A stretch of DNA of 64,000 nt. It comes from Streptomyces sp. NBC_00457. GTDB taxonomy: Bacteria; Actinomycetota; Actinomycetes; Streptomycetales; Streptomycetaceae. The notes below the pieces were generated by a model. That model saw only the letters and a program-made list of their open reading frames with translations. It made no database searches and was not told the DNA's origin. The stretch covers positions 8,618,001-8,682,000 of the forward strand of contig NZ_CP107905.1 of assembly GCF_036014015.1 (NCBI RefSeq), written 5' to 3'. Position 1 is the first letter of the stretch. Every line of letters begins with the position of its first letter. Positions 34,591 through 45,658 of this stretch are shown piece by piece. The position numbers were made by a program, and so were the translations under genes.

Positions 34591-34683
34591 GCCGTGTCCT
34601 CCTGTCGGCCTGCCGTGGGCCTCCTGTGCCTGACAGCATGAACGTATCCCGCCGTGGGCGTGGCGGCCCAGCCTGGGCACGGG

Positions 34684-36910
<2,227 letters not shown>

Positions 36911-36914
<4 letters not shown>

Positions 36915-37819
36915 GCTCTACTCGTAAGCACACCGCCCTGCCCAAGGCCCAGATCCTCATCGAGGCGCTGCCCTGGCTGGTCCGGCACAACGGCAAGACC
37001 GTCGTCATCAAGTTCGGCGGCAACGCCATGGTCGACGAGGAACTGAAGGCCGCCTTCGCCCAGGACGTCGTGTTCCTGCACCACGCCGGCCTCAAGCCGG
37101 TCGTCGTGCACGGCGGCGGCCCGCAGATCAGCGCCGCCCTCGACAAGCACGGCATCGTCAGCGAGTTCAAGGCGGGCCTCAGGGTCACCACCGAGGACGC
37201 CATGGACGTCGTACGCATGGTCCTCGCCGGACAGGTGCAGCGCGAGCTCGTCGGGCTGCTCAACCAGCACGGGCCGCTCGCCATCGGTCTGACCGGCGAG
37301 GACGCGCACACCATCACCGCCATCAAGCACCAGCCCGAGATCGACGGTGAGTTGGTCGACATCGGGCGGGTGGGCGAGATCACCGAGATCGACACGGGCG
37401 CGATCGAGGCACTGCTCGCCGACGGCCGTATCCCGGTCGTCTCCTCGATCGCCCGCTCCCAGGACGACGGACATGTCTACAACGTCAATGCTGATACGGC
37501 GGCTGCGGCACTCGCTGCTGCGCTGGACGCCGAAACCCTCATGGTCCTCACGGACGTCGAGGGCCTCTACGAGGACTGGCCGAACAGCGACGAGGTGATC
37601 AGCCGCCTCACCGCTTCCCAACTGGAGAAGCTGCTGCCGGAGTTGTCGTCCGGAATGGTGCCGAAGATGGAGGGCTGTCTGCACGCCGTGCGCAACGGGG
37701 TGACCACCGCCCGGGTCATCGACGGCCGCGTCCAGCACTCCATCCTGCTGGAGATCTTCACCGACGAGGGCATCGGCACGATGGTCGTGCCGGACGAGCA
37801 AGAGGGGGACGCCGTATGA
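36911..37819 (+). CDS. argB: acetylglutamate kinase
   Basis: A 302-residue amino acid kinase that phosphorylates N-acetylglutamate. The N-terminal KFGGNAM and [11 protein letters not shown] are the phosphate-binding motifs. The additional N-terminal helix ([20 protein letters not shown]) is the extension typical of arginine-inhibited hexameric enzymes, so feedback control by arginine is likely. [20 protein letters not shown] and the C-terminal [11 protein letters not shown] are conserved. It overlaps argJ and argD through ATGA, so translation is coupled. Confidence 0.96.
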
Positions 37820-39018
37820 CCGCCAATCAGGACCTGACCACGCGGTGGCAGGGCGCGCTCATGAACAACTACGGCACTCCGCGACTGCCGCTCGTGCGCG
37901 GGGAGGGCGCGAAGCTCTGGGACGCCGACGGCAAGGAGTACGTCGACTTCGTCGGCGGTATCGCGGTCAACGCGCTCGGCCACGCCCACCCGGCGATCGT
38001 CGAGGCGGTGAGCCGGCAGATCGCCTCGCTGGGGCATGTGTCGAACCTGTTCGTCGCCGAGCCGCCGGTCGCGCTTGCCGAACGGCTGCTGCAGCTCTTC
38101 GGGCGGGACGGCAGGGTCTTCTTCTGCAACTCCGGGGCCGAGGCGGTCGAAGGGGCGTTCAAGATCGGGCGGCTGACCGGGCGGTCGCACATGGTCGCCA
38201 CCGACGGCGGCTTCCACGGCCGCACCATGGGCGCCCTCGCCCTCACCGGACAGCCCGGCAAGCAGACCCCCTTCCTGCCGCTGCCCGGCGATGTCACGCA
38301 CGTGCCGTACGGCGACGCGCAGGCGCTGGCCGCCGCGGTCACCGAGGAGACGGCCCTCGTCATCATCGAGCCGATCCAGGGCGAGAACGGGGTCGTGGTC
38401 CCGCCGACGGGCTATCTGAAGGCGGCCCGCGCGATCACCGCCGCCACGGGCAGCCTGCTGGTGCTGGACGAAGTGCAGACCGGGATCGGGCGCACCGGGC
38501 ACTGGTTCGAGTACATGGCGCACGACGGCGTGCTGCCGGACGTCGTCACGCTCGCCAAGGGCCTCGGCGGCGGGCTGCCGTTGGGCGCGACCGTGGCCTT
38601 CGGACGGGCGGCCGAACTCCTCCAGCCCGGACACCACGGCACGACCTTCGGCGGCAACCCCGTCGCCTGCGCGGCCGGACTCGCCGTCCTCGACACCATC
38701 GCGAACGACGGGTTGCTGGAGAACGTCAAGCGGCAGAGCGAGAGCTTGCGCCACGGAATCGAGTCACTGAACCACTCGTTGATCTCCCACGTCCGGGGTG
38801 CGGGGCTCCTGCTGGGTATCGTGCTCACCGAGCCGCTTGCGCCACAGGTGCAGCACGCGGCCCAGGACGCCGGTTTCCTGGTGAACGCGCCCGCCCCCGA
38901 TGTCGTACGACTGATGCCGCCCCTCAACCTGGGCGACGACGCGGTGGACGCCTTCCTCCGGGCGCTGCCCGGTGTCCTGGACGCGGTGACCGAAGGGGAC
39001 GGACATTCCGGAGAATGA
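37816..39018 (+). CDS. argD: acetylornithine aminotransferase
   Basis: A 400-residue class III PLP aminotransferase that converts N-acetylglutamate semialdehyde to N-acetylornithine. Conserved segments are [60 protein letters not shown] and the PLP lysine in [32 protein letters not shown] is also intact. The start overlaps the argB stop. argR follows seven bases after its stop. Confidence 0.95.
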   Translation: MTANQDLTTRWQGALMNNYGTPRLPLVRGEGAKLWDADGKEYVDFVGGIAVNALGHAHPAIVEAVSRQIASLGHVSNLFVAEPPVALAERLLQLFGRDGRVFFCNSGAEAVEGAFKIGRLTGRSHMVATDGGFHGRTMGALALTGQPGKQTPFLPLPGDVTHVPYGDAQALAAAVTEETALVIIEPIQGENGVVVPPTGYLKAARAITAATGSLLVLDEVQTGIGRTGHWFEYMAHDGVLPDVVTLAKGLGGGLPLGATVAFGRAAELLQPGHHGTTFGGNPVACAAGLAVLDTIANDGLLENVKRQSESLRHGIESLNHSLISHVRGAGLLLGIVLTEPLAPQVQHAAQDAGFLVNAPAPDVVRLMPPLNLGDDAVDAFLRALPGVLDAVTEGDGHSGE

Positions 39019-39025
39019 GACGACG

Positions 39026-39565
39026 ATGAGCCAGGCGCAGGATCAGGAGCAGCCGAGCGGGCCTGCCGTGCCGCAGACCCGCACCGCGCGTCACCGCCGG
39101 ATCGTGGACATCCTCAACCGGCAACCCGTGCGGTCGCAGAGCCAGTTGGCGAAGCTGCTCGCCGACGACGGGCTGACCGTCACGCAGGCGACGCTCTCCC
39201 GGGACCTGGACGAGCTGAACGCGGTGAAGATCCGCAACACCGACGGCGATCTGATCTATGCGGTGCCGAGTGAGGGGGGTTTCCGTACGCCGCGTGCTCC
39301 GCTGGGGGGGTCGGCGAAGGAGGAGCGGATGCGGCGGCTCTCCGCGGAGCTGCTGATCTCCGCGGAGGCTTCGGCGAACCTCGTGGTGCTTCGTACGCCG
39401 CCGGGTGCGGCGCAGTTTCTCGCCTCGGCGATCGACCAGGCTGAGCTGCACGACATTCTGGGGACGATCGCTGGTGACGACACGTTGCTGTTGATCAGCC
39501 GGGATCCTACGGGTGGGCAGGCGCTGGCGGATCATTTGCTGCGGTTGGCTCAGAACGGGCACTGA
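39026..39565 (+). CDS. argR: arginine repressor
   Basis: A 179-residue ArgR. A winged-helix N-terminal domain (residues about 18-75: [32 protein letters not shown]) is followed by a linker and the C-terminal hexamerisation and arginine-binding domain ([22 protein letters not shown]). It is encoded at the end of the operon it should repress; ARG-box-like sequences occur at argC and also ahead of argG at 53.6 kb. The N-terminal extension of about 17 residues before the helix-turn-helix is usual for the genus. Confidence 0.95.
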   Translation: MSQAQDQEQPSGPAVPQTRTARHRRIVDILNRQPVRSQSQLAKLLADDGLTVTQATLSRDLDELNAVKIRNTDGDLIYAVPSEGGFRTPRAPLGGSAKEERMRRLSAELLISAEASANLVVLRTPPGAAQFLASAIDQAELHDILGTIAGDDTLLLISRDPTGGQALADHLLRLAQNGH

Positions 39566-39589
39566 AGGGTTGTGTGTCGGGTGCGGGTT

Positions 39590-39632
39590 CGTGGGGGCTT
39601 GTCGCGCAGTTCCCCGCGCCCCTGACGGGGCG
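39590..39632. repeat. dispersed 3'-end repeat, family B, copy 7
   Basis: GGGGGCTTGTCGCGCAGTT then CCCCGCGCCCCTGACGGGGCG, reverse orientation, between the convergent 3' ends of argR and the ECF sigma gene. Confidence 0.75.
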
Positions 39633-39638
39633 TTGGCG

Positions 39639-40790
39639 TCACCGTTTTGTATTGAGGCGGGCCGCCTGGCGCGTTAGGTGGTTGCGTTCCTCGAGGGTGG
39701 GGGCCTTTTGGGCTGCCTCGGAGTACAGGTGTGCCGCCGTGTCCAGGTCGCCGTCGCGTTCGTGGAAGTAGGCGGCTACGGCGGTGTAGCGGGGGAGTGA
39801 GTCGTCCAGTTCCGCTAGTGCCGCCAGGCCTGCGCGCGGTCCGTCTGCCTCTCCTACGGCGACCGCGCGGTTGAGGCGGACTACGGGGCTGTCGGTGAGG
39901 CGGGTCAGCTCGTCGTACCACTCGACGATCTGGACCCAGTCGGTCTCCTCGGTGCGGGGCGCGTCCGCGTGGAGGGCGGCGATGGCGGCCTGGGCCTGGA
40001 ACTCGCCGAGCCGGTCGCGGGCGAGGGCCGACTGCAGGATCTCGACGCCCTCGGCGATCGACTTGGTGTCCCACAGGCCGCGGTCCTGCTCGGCGAGCGG
40101 CACCAGGCTGCCGTCGGGCGCGGTCCGGGCCGCGCGCCGGGCGTGGTGGAGCAGCATGAGGGCGAGCAGCCCGGCCACCTCGGGGTGGTCGATCGCCGCC
40201 GCGAGCTGCCGGGTGAGCCGGATGGCCTCGGCGGCGAGGTCGATGTCGCCGGAGTAGCCCTCGTTGAAGACCAGGTAGAGGACGCGCAGCACGGTGGCGA
40301 CATCGCCGGGCTGGTCGAACCGCACGCCGGACACGGTCCGCTTGGCCCGGCTGATGCGCTGCGCCATGGTCGCCTCGGGCACGAGGTAGGCCTGGGCGAT
40401 CTGCCGGGTGGTGAGGCCGCCGACGGCGCGCAGGGTGAGGGCGACGGCGGACGAGGGGGTCAGGGAGGGGTGGGCGCAGAGGAAGTAGAGCTGGAGGGTG
40501 TCGTCCACCGCGGGCGCGGAGCCTCGTACCGGCTCCTCCTCCACGCGGTCCTCGCGTCGGCGTCGGGCGGTGTCCGCGCGGGTCGCGTCGAGGAACTTGC
40601 GCCAGGCCACGGTGACCAGCCAGCCCTTCGCATCCCGCGGCGGGTCGGCCGGCCAGACGCGGACCGCCTCGACGAGCGCGTCCTGGACGGCGTCCTCGGC
40701 CGCCGCGAAATCTGCTCCGCGGCGGACGAGGACGGTGAGCACGCTCGGTGTGAGGCTGCGGAGCAAGGCCTCGTCCATGGATGGGGTCAC
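39639..40790 (-). CDS. ECF42-type RNA polymerase sigma factor with C-terminal extension
   Basis: A 383-residue sigma factor. Sigma region 2 (LVRRGADFAAAEDAVQDALVEA, RDAKGWLVTVAWRKFLD) and region 4 (VGGLTTRQIAQAYLVPEATMAQRISRAKRTV) are followed by about 200 residues of helical repeats typical of ECF42 (DUF6596/TPR-like: LMLLHHARRAARTAPDG, LAALAELDDSLPRYTAVAAYF). No anti-sigma gene is present; such sigmas pair with DGPF/YCII proteins, and exactly that gene is upstream. The start is GTG 40790 inside the YCII stop codon (GTGA). Confidence 0.9.
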   Translation of the reverse strand: MTPSMDEALLRSLTPSVLTVLVRRGADFAAAEDAVQDALVEAVRVWPADPPRDAKGWLVTVAWRKFLDATRADTARRRREDRVEEEPVRGSAPAVDDTLQLYFLCAHPSLTPSSAVALTLRAVGGLTTRQIAQAYLVPEATMAQRISRAKRTVSGVRFDQPGDVATVLRVLYLVFNEGYSGDIDLAAEAIRLTRQLAAAIDHPEVAGLLALMLLHHARRAARTAPDGSLVPLAEQDRGLWDTKSIAEGVEILQSALARDRLGEFQAQAAIAALHADAPRTEETDWVQIVEWYDELTRLTDSPVVRLNRAVAVGEADGPRAGLAALAELDDSLPRYTAVAAYFHERDGDLDTAAHLYSEAAQKAPTLEERNHLTRQAARLNTKR

Positions 40791-41194
40791 TCCGTGACGG
40801 TGGGCCGCACGCCGTAGAACGGGCGCAGTTCCAGCCACTCGTGGATCGTCTTGCCGCCCGCCCCGGGCGCGGCGGACAGTTCCCCGGCCAGCTCGACGGC
40901 GCGCTCGTAGCTGTCGACGTCGATCACCATCCAGCCGGCGATGAGGTCCTTGGTCTCGGCGAACGGTCCGTCGGTGACCGGCGGGCGCCCCTCACCGTCG
41001 TACCGGACCCACGTCCCCTCTGGGGCGAGTGCCACCTCGCCGACGAACTCACCGGTCTTCTCGAGCCGCTCCGCGAAGTCCCGCATGTACTGCACGTGCG
41101 CCGTGATCTCCTCCGGCGTCCACTGATCCATGGGCACGTCGTTGACCGCCGCCGGCGCGCCGCGGTAGTGCTTGAGCAGCAGGTACTTGGCCAT
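40787..41194 (-). CDS. YCII/DGPF domain protein, ECF42 partner
   Basis: A 135-residue YCII-related protein with MAKYLLLKHYRGAP, the family signature DGPFAETKDLIAGWMVIDVDSYERAVELA and a His-containing KTIHEWLELRPF. It forms a ferredoxin-like dimer; the activity is unknown. Several such genes usually form the regulon of an ECF42 sigma factor. Here the gene is translationally coupled to the sigma gene and preceded by a sequence matching the ECF42 promoter pattern. The ATG at 41194 has GAGGAG upstream. Confidence 0.9.
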   Translation of the reverse strand: MAKYLLLKHYRGAPAAVNDVPMDQWTPEEITAHVQYMRDFAERLEKTGEFVGEVALAPEGTWVRYDGEGRPPVTDGPFAETKDLIAGWMVIDVDSYERAVELAGELSAAPGAGGKTIHEWLELRPFYGVRPTVTE

Positions 41195-41245
41195 CGTGAT
41201 TCTCCTCGGTGTGCTGCGACCCATTGTGGCCGCGTTCACCCCAGG

Positions 41246-41272
41246 GACGGAGCCGACCACGGATCCTCGACA
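41246..41272 (-). promoter_or_regulatory. candidate ECF42 autoregulatory promoter
   Basis: On the minus strand TGTCGA (41272-41267), 17 bp and CGTC (41249-41246). I recall TGTCGA / CGTC as the -35/-10 pattern recognised by ECF42 sigma factors. It lies 52 bp upstream of the YCII start codon, giving a leader of about 45 nt. Confidence 0.6.
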
Positions 41273-41340
41273 TCGCCGAGCGAACTTTTTTCTACCGGCC
41301 GAGCTCCGGGTGTGCGAGCCGCCCAGCTCCCAGGCCTCCG

Positions 41341-41432
41341 CTGTAGCTGCGGGCAGTCGTGCCGCCTGGGGCGGCACGGGTGGGCGCAGGCGGCACCCCG
41401 TCAGCGCCGGGCTGCGCGACCCACCCCGCCTC
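41341..41432. repeat. dispersed GC-rich repeat, family C
   Basis: GTAGCTGCGGGCAGTCGTGC, the hairpin GTGCCGC (41359-41365) / GCGGCAC (41371-41377) and GGGTGGGCGCAGGCGGCACC resemble another element I know from Streptomyces intergenic regions. It lies just downstream of the ApbE gene that ends at 41448. Only one copy is seen in this window. Confidence 0.6.
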
Positions 41433-41447
41433 AGCCACCGCGCCCCG

Positions 41448-42260
41448 TCACCCCAACCGCGCCGCCAACCCCCCGGTGCACCGCACCTCATCCCCCGCCG
41501 TCACCAGCAACGCCTCCACATCCGGCAGCGACTCCAGCCACCGCAACCCCGCCCGCGAACCCATCGCAAACGCGGCGGTGGCCCAGCAGTCCGCCCACGT
41601 CAGTGAAGGCCCCACCACGGTCACCGCCACCAGGTCGGTCACGGCGGACCGCCCGGTCCGCGGATCGACGATGTGCGCGCCGCGCTCGGCCGTCCCGGAC
41701 GTGGCGACGGCCAGCTCCTCCACCCCCGCAGCCGACACGACCGCCGCAAGTCCCCCCGGCCGCAAGGGATCCGCCACCCCGACCCGCCACGGCCGCTGCG
41801 GCCCGGGGCTGCCGAGCAGCTGGACGTCACCCCCGCCGTTCACGCTCACCCCGCTCGCCCCGACCGCCGCCAGCGACCGCGCCGCCCGTTCGACGGCCCA
41901 GCCCTTGACGATCCCGGTCGGATCGAGCCGCCCCTCGTACGACGTGCTGAACCAACCCTCACTCAGCCGCTCCGCCTCCGCGGCCAGCTCCAGCACCTCG
42001 GCGACCTCGGGATCACAGTCACCGACGGTCAGCTCACCCCGGGCCAGCCGCGACACCTGGCTGTCCTCCCGGTAGGTGCTGAACACCTCGTTCACCTGGT
42101 GCAGCCCGGCGACCGCCTCCTCCAGCGCCGCCTTGACCGCACCGGGATCCCCGCCGCGGACGTCGAAGGAGAAGACGGTCCCCATGACCTCCTCCACATG
42201 ACGCACCGCGGCGGGAGCTCCTGCTGCCGATTCGGCGTGCTCGGCCACCGACTCAGACAC
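41448..42260 (-). CDS. apbE: FAD:protein FMN transferase (ApbE)
   Basis: A 270-residue flavin transferase that attaches FMN covalently to a Thr/Ser of target proteins, using FAD and Mg. MGTVFSFDV, FSTYREDSQVSRLARGE, GIVKGWAVERA, SVNGGGDVQLLG and HIVDPRTGRS are family motifs, and the late metal site lies in the WADCWATAAFAMG segment. No clear signal peptide is seen. The GTG start at 42260 overlaps by eight bases the gene for a protein with three FMN-binding domains, its obvious substrate. Confidence 0.9.
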   Translation of the reverse strand: MSESVAEHAESAAGAPAAVRHVEEVMGTVFSFDVRGGDPGAVKAALEEAVAGLHQVNEVFSTYREDSQVSRLARGELTVGDCDPEVAEVLELAAEAERLSEGWFSTSYEGRLDPTGIVKGWAVERAARSLAAVGASGVSVNGGGDVQLLGSPGPQRPWRVGVADPLRPGGLAAVVSAAGVEELAVATSGTAERGAHIVDPRTGRSAVTDLVAVTVVGPSLTWADCWATAAFAMGSRAGLRWLESLPDVEALLVTAGDEVRCTGGLAARLG

Positions 42261-43449
42261 CGGCCTGGTCCAACGCCGACTGCAGGGACTTCTTGTACCC
42301 GGCGCTGGTGTACGTCGCCCCGGACACCGCGTCGATGTCCGCGCTGCCCGCGGCCACCGTCTGCTGGTTGAGCTTGGGCACCGCGTTGTTGGAGACCTGG
42401 GTGCTCTTCCCGCCACTGGGCGCCTGCACCACCGCGGCCTGGACGATCTTGCCGTCGCGCATCGTGATCCGGACCTGCACCGGCCCGTACTCGGTCTGCG
42501 CGACCGCGCCGGTGACGGTCCCGGTCCCATTGCTGACACCGCCGCCGGCGTCCTGCCCAGCACCGGCACCGGCACCAGCACCGGCCTCGGCACCGGCATC
42601 GCCGCCGGCAGCAGGCGCGCTGGGGCTGGCGCCCGCGCCGGCCTCCGCCCCGCTCCCCGACTCCGCGCCACCGCCGGCGGGCTTCACCTTGTCGAGCGCC
42701 GACTGGAGGGACTTCTTGTACCCGGCGCTGGTGTAGGTCGCCCCGGAGACCGCGTCGATGTCCGCCGTCCCGGCGGCCACCGCGGCCTGGTTGAGCTTGG
42801 GCACCGCGTTGCCGGTGATCTGCGTGCTCTGGCCGCCGGTCGGTGTCTGTACCGCCTCGGCCTTGGTGATCTTCCCGCCGTTGACGGTGATCCGGACCTG
42901 CACGGGCCCGTACTGCGTATCGGCCACGTCACCGGTGACGGTCTGAGCCTGCGCGGCCCCGCCACCCCCCGCACCCTGACCCGAGCCGCCGCCCTGCGCC
43001 GCGGCCTTGTCGAGCGCCGACTGCAGGGACTTCTTGTAGCCCTCGCTGGTGTAGGTCGCCCCGGAGACCGCGTCGATGTCCGCCGTCCCGGCGGCCACCG
43101 CGGCCTGGTTGAGCTTGGGGATCGCGTTGTTGTTGATCTGGGTGCTCTGGCCGCCGGTGGGGTTCTTTACCGCCTCGGCCTTGGTGATCTTCCCGCCGTT
43201 CACGGTCAGCCGGACCTGCACGGGCCCGTACTGCGTGTCGGCCGCGTCACCGGTGAAGCTTCCGGTGCCGATCGCCTGGGCGCCGCCCTGGGCGGATTCC
43301 TGTGCGCCGATCGACTGGCCCGGTGCCGCGCCGCCCACCGCCTCGGAGCCGGAATCCGACCCCGGTTTCAGCGACAGCAGCAGTACGATCCCGGACACGG
43401 TGGCGGCGCCGGCCAGCACGACACGCCGAAGGGGATGGGTCTTCCTCAT
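42253..43449 (-). CDS. membrane-anchored protein with three FMN-binding domains
   Basis: A 398-residue protein. An N-terminal helix (residues about 8-27, VVLAGAATVSGIVLLLSL) anchors it, and three FMN_bind domains follow at about 62-149, 169-255 and 309-396, joined by Gly/Ala/Gln-rich linkers. Each ends with the flavinylation motif DAVSGATYTS, where the Thr after SGA is the expected FMN-ester site, so up to three flavins could be carried. The repeats are 75-90 percent alike, including at DNA level, indicating recent duplication. Flanked by ApbE and a ferric-reductase-like gene, it is probably an electron carrier outside the membrane. Confidence 0.9.
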   Translation of the reverse strand: MRKTHPLRRVVLAGAATVSGIVLLLSLKPGSDSGSEAVGGAAPGQSIGAQESAQGGAQAIGTGSFTGDAADTQYGPVQVRLTVNGGKITKAEAVKNPTGGQSTQINNNAIPKLNQAAVAAGTADIDAVSGATYTSEGYKKSLQSALDKAAAQGGGSGQGAGGGGAAQAQTVTGDVADTQYGPVQVRITVNGGKITKAEAVQTPTGGQSTQITGNAVPKLNQAAVAAGTADIDAVSGATYTSAGYKKSLQSALDKVKPAGGGAESGSGAEAGAGASPSAPAAGGDAGAEAGAGAGAGAGQDAGGGVSNGTGTVTGAVAQTEYGPVQVRITMRDGKIVQAAVVQAPSGGKSTQVSNNAVPKLNQQTVAAGSADIDAVSGATYTSAGYKKSLQSALDQAGV

Positions 43450-43522
43450 CGCTCCTGAACTCCTGATTCCCGAAGATTCCCGAAGGTCCTGAAGACCCCG
43501 AAGGTTGTGATGTTTCCCGTCG

Positions 43523-44905
43523 TCACATCTCGAACGACTCGTGATGGATACGGCGGGCGGGGACCCCCGCGCCGCGCAGTGCCTCGTACACGCCCTGCGC
43601 GAAGCCGGGCGGCCCGCACAGGAACACGTCGTGCTCGTCGATGTCCGGCAGCTTCTGGCGCAACCGCTCCGCCGAGATGTCCGGGCGTTCCCCGTCCGGG
43701 GAGTTGACGGCGTACATCAGCCGGGCGCCCCGCTCGTCGGCGATGGCGGCCAGCTCGTCCCAGAGGGCCAGGTCCTGGGTGCTGTTGGCCCGGTAGAGCA
43801 GCGTGATGTCACCGGAGGCGCCCGGCAGTGTCTCGAACAGCGCCCGCATCGGCGTGATGCCGACCCCGCCGGCGACCAGCAGCACCTTGCCGCGGCTGCG
43901 GCGCTGGGCGGTCAGCGCGCCGTACGGGCCCTCGGCCCACACGCGCGTGCCGGGCGTCAGCTCCCGCAGGCGTTCGCTGTGGTCGCCGATCGCCTTCACC
44001 GTGATCCGCAGCATGTCCGGCCGCGGCGCCGCCGACAGCGAGTACGGGTGCGAGCTGAACCGCATGCCCGGCGCCAGGAACCGCCAGCGGAAGAACTGGC
44101 CCGCCTCCGCGCCCATCCGGTGCAGCTTCCGGCCGCCGATCAGCACGGACACGATCCCGGGCGTCTCCTCGATGACCGCCTCGACCCGCAAGCGGTGGCG
44201 CATGTTCAGCCGGATCGGGGTGAGGATCCGGTACCAGATCACCAGCGCCGTCACCGTGCCGTACAGCCCGTACCAGGCGGTCTTCGCGAGGGGCTCGACG
44301 GCGAACTCGTTGCCGGTGCTGAGCTGGTGCCAGAAGGTGAGGAACACCGCCGCGTACGTCAGCAGATGGACGTGGTACCAGGTGTCGTACGGAATCAACC
44401 GGCGGATCCCGCCGATGGAGATGATCCCGATGAAGAACAGCAGACCGGTGCCGATGGCGGCCTTGCCCATGTCCGGCAGCTGGTTGACGGAGTCGATCGT
44501 CTGCTGGGCGATGTAGCCGAGGTCCTTGCCGGCCTGGCGGGCGTAGCCCCACATGATCAGGAAGACATGGGCGACGGTCAGGCTGAGCGTGTAGCGGCCG
44601 CTCATCGCATGCCAGCGCGCCACCCGGTCCGAGCCGACCCGACGCTCCAGCGCGGGCACCCGGGCCATCTGCAGCACGACCAGCGCCATCAGGTAGCCGG
44701 CGAGCAGACCGGTGATCCGGCCCGCGGCGATGATCTTGCCGGTGGTGTCGCCGATGGACGGGGTGTTGCTCCACCACAGCCAGATCACTCCGGCCGCGCC
44801 CGCCCACACGGCGAGCAGCAAGAGGGTCGCCGGGGAGCGGCGCGGACGAATGCGGCGCATCGTCTGGCGGCGGGCGGCGCGGCCGCTTGCGAGCGTGGTG
44901 GTCAC
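43523..44905 (-). CDS. ferric reductase-like transmembrane flavoprotein oxidoreductase
   Basis: A 460-residue protein. Six or so transmembrane helices (residues about 25-240) include a ferric-reductase-like core with paired histidines (RWHAMSGR, TVAHVFLIMWG, TWYHVHLLTYAA, LTFWHQLS) that could hold two haems. A cytosolic ferredoxin-NADP reductase domain follows: FAD site HPYSLSAAP, NAD(P) site GGVGITPMRAL and CGPPGFAQGV near the end. It would move electrons from NAD(P)H through FAD and haem to the outer face. It is first of a three-gene run with the triple FMN-binding protein and ApbE. Confidence 0.88.
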   Translation of the reverse strand: MTTTLASGRAARRQTMRRIRPRRSPATLLLLAVWAGAAGVIWLWWSNTPSIGDTTGKIIAAGRITGLLAGYLMALVVLQMARVPALERRVGSDRVARWHAMSGRYTLSLTVAHVFLIMWGYARQAGKDLGYIAQQTIDSVNQLPDMGKAAIGTGLLFFIGIISIGGIRRLIPYDTWYHVHLLTYAAVFLTFWHQLSTGNEFAVEPLAKTAWYGLYGTVTALVIWYRILTPIRLNMRHRLRVEAVIEETPGIVSVLIGGRKLHRMGAEAGQFFRWRFLAPGMRFSSHPYSLSAAPRPDMLRITVKAIGDHSERLRELTPGTRVWAEGPYGALTAQRRSRGKVLLVAGGVGITPMRALFETLPGASGDITLLYRANSTQDLALWDELAAIADERGARLMYAVNSPDGERPDISAERLRQKLPDIDEHDVFLCGPPGFAQGVYEALRGAGVPARRIHHESFEM

Positions 44906-45037
44906 GGTTCCTCCGTGCGAACGGGCTGTGGCCTTGGCCCACAGATACGTGCCGCGACGGCAGTGTGTTCAGCCGCTTGCCGAGTCCCGTGTGCCGGAAG
45001 CGACTCGCAGTAACCGTCGCCGGTCCCGCGCGGCGCC

Positions 45038-45658
45038 CTACCCCTGCGCGGGGCAGGAGGAGACGGGTGTCACCGACGTCACGACGGTGTCGGGCAGGGT
45101 GATCCGCTCGCGGTCGCCGCCCTTCCCCTCGATGCCGAGTACGACGGCGTCGGGCCCCGAGGCCAGGAAGGCTCCGCACCGGTCACCGGTGGTCGTTCCG
45201 ACCCGGACCAGATGATCCGGAGCCGACTCGGTCGTCGACCAGGCGACGGCGATCGCCGCGGCCGCGAGCACGATCCCGGCACAGCAGCACAGAGCGGCCA
45301 GGCGCAGAGATCGCGTGACCCGGCCGATCTCGCGCGTGGTCCAGCGGCGTAGCGCCTGACCGCCCATCAGCCTGGATCTCTCATCCATCCGGCCGTGCGC
45401 GGCACGGGTCGCCAGGACGGAACCGGCGACCAGGAGCAGGAACGCCAGAGCGATCAGCCCGGAGGCGGCGTTCCCCGCCGCTGTCGGGAGCTGGGCCAGA
45501 TCGTCCCTGCCCTTGAGCACCACCAGGACAGTGAGCAGAGCGGCCAGGCCGGTGAGACCGGAGCGCCAGCCCTCGGCCTGTCTGCGCAACTCACCGAGCT
45601 GCGTGAACTCCAGTTCATCGGCGAGCAGGTCCCACCGCTCGTCGGACTCCAGGCTCAC
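45038..45658 (-). CDS. three-TM membrane protein of the caspase-Hsp90 operon
   Basis: A 206-residue protein with a 35-residue cytosolic acidic and helical start (ESDERWDLLADELEF, QLGELRRQAEGW) and three predicted transmembrane helices (SGLTGLAALLTVLVVL; GLIALAFLLLVAGSVLA; LAALCCCAGIVLAAAAIAVAW). A C-terminal extracytoplasmic domain of about 55 residues carries two cysteines (GDRCGAF, SSCPAQG). The GTG at 45658 overlaps the stop of the zinc-ribbon gene (GTGA). No family is recognised. In this operon it may be the membrane target or effector, but that is speculation. Confidence 0.75.
   Translation of the reverse strand: MSLESDERWDLLADELEFTQLGELRRQAEGWRSGLTGLAALLTVLVVLKGRDDLAQLPTAAGNAASGLIALAFLLLVAGSVLATRAAHGRMDERSRLMGGQALRRWTTREIGRVTRSLRLAALCCCAGIVLAAAAIAVAWSTTESAPDHLVRVGTTTGDRCGAFLASGPDAVVLGIEGKGGDRERITLPDTVVTSVTPVSSCPAQG

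Noticed and set aside
42262-43266. Possible CRISPR or minisatellite from the repeated DNA in the FMN-binding gene
   Set aside because: The repeats are domain-sized (about 260 bp), in frame and encode flavin-binding domains.
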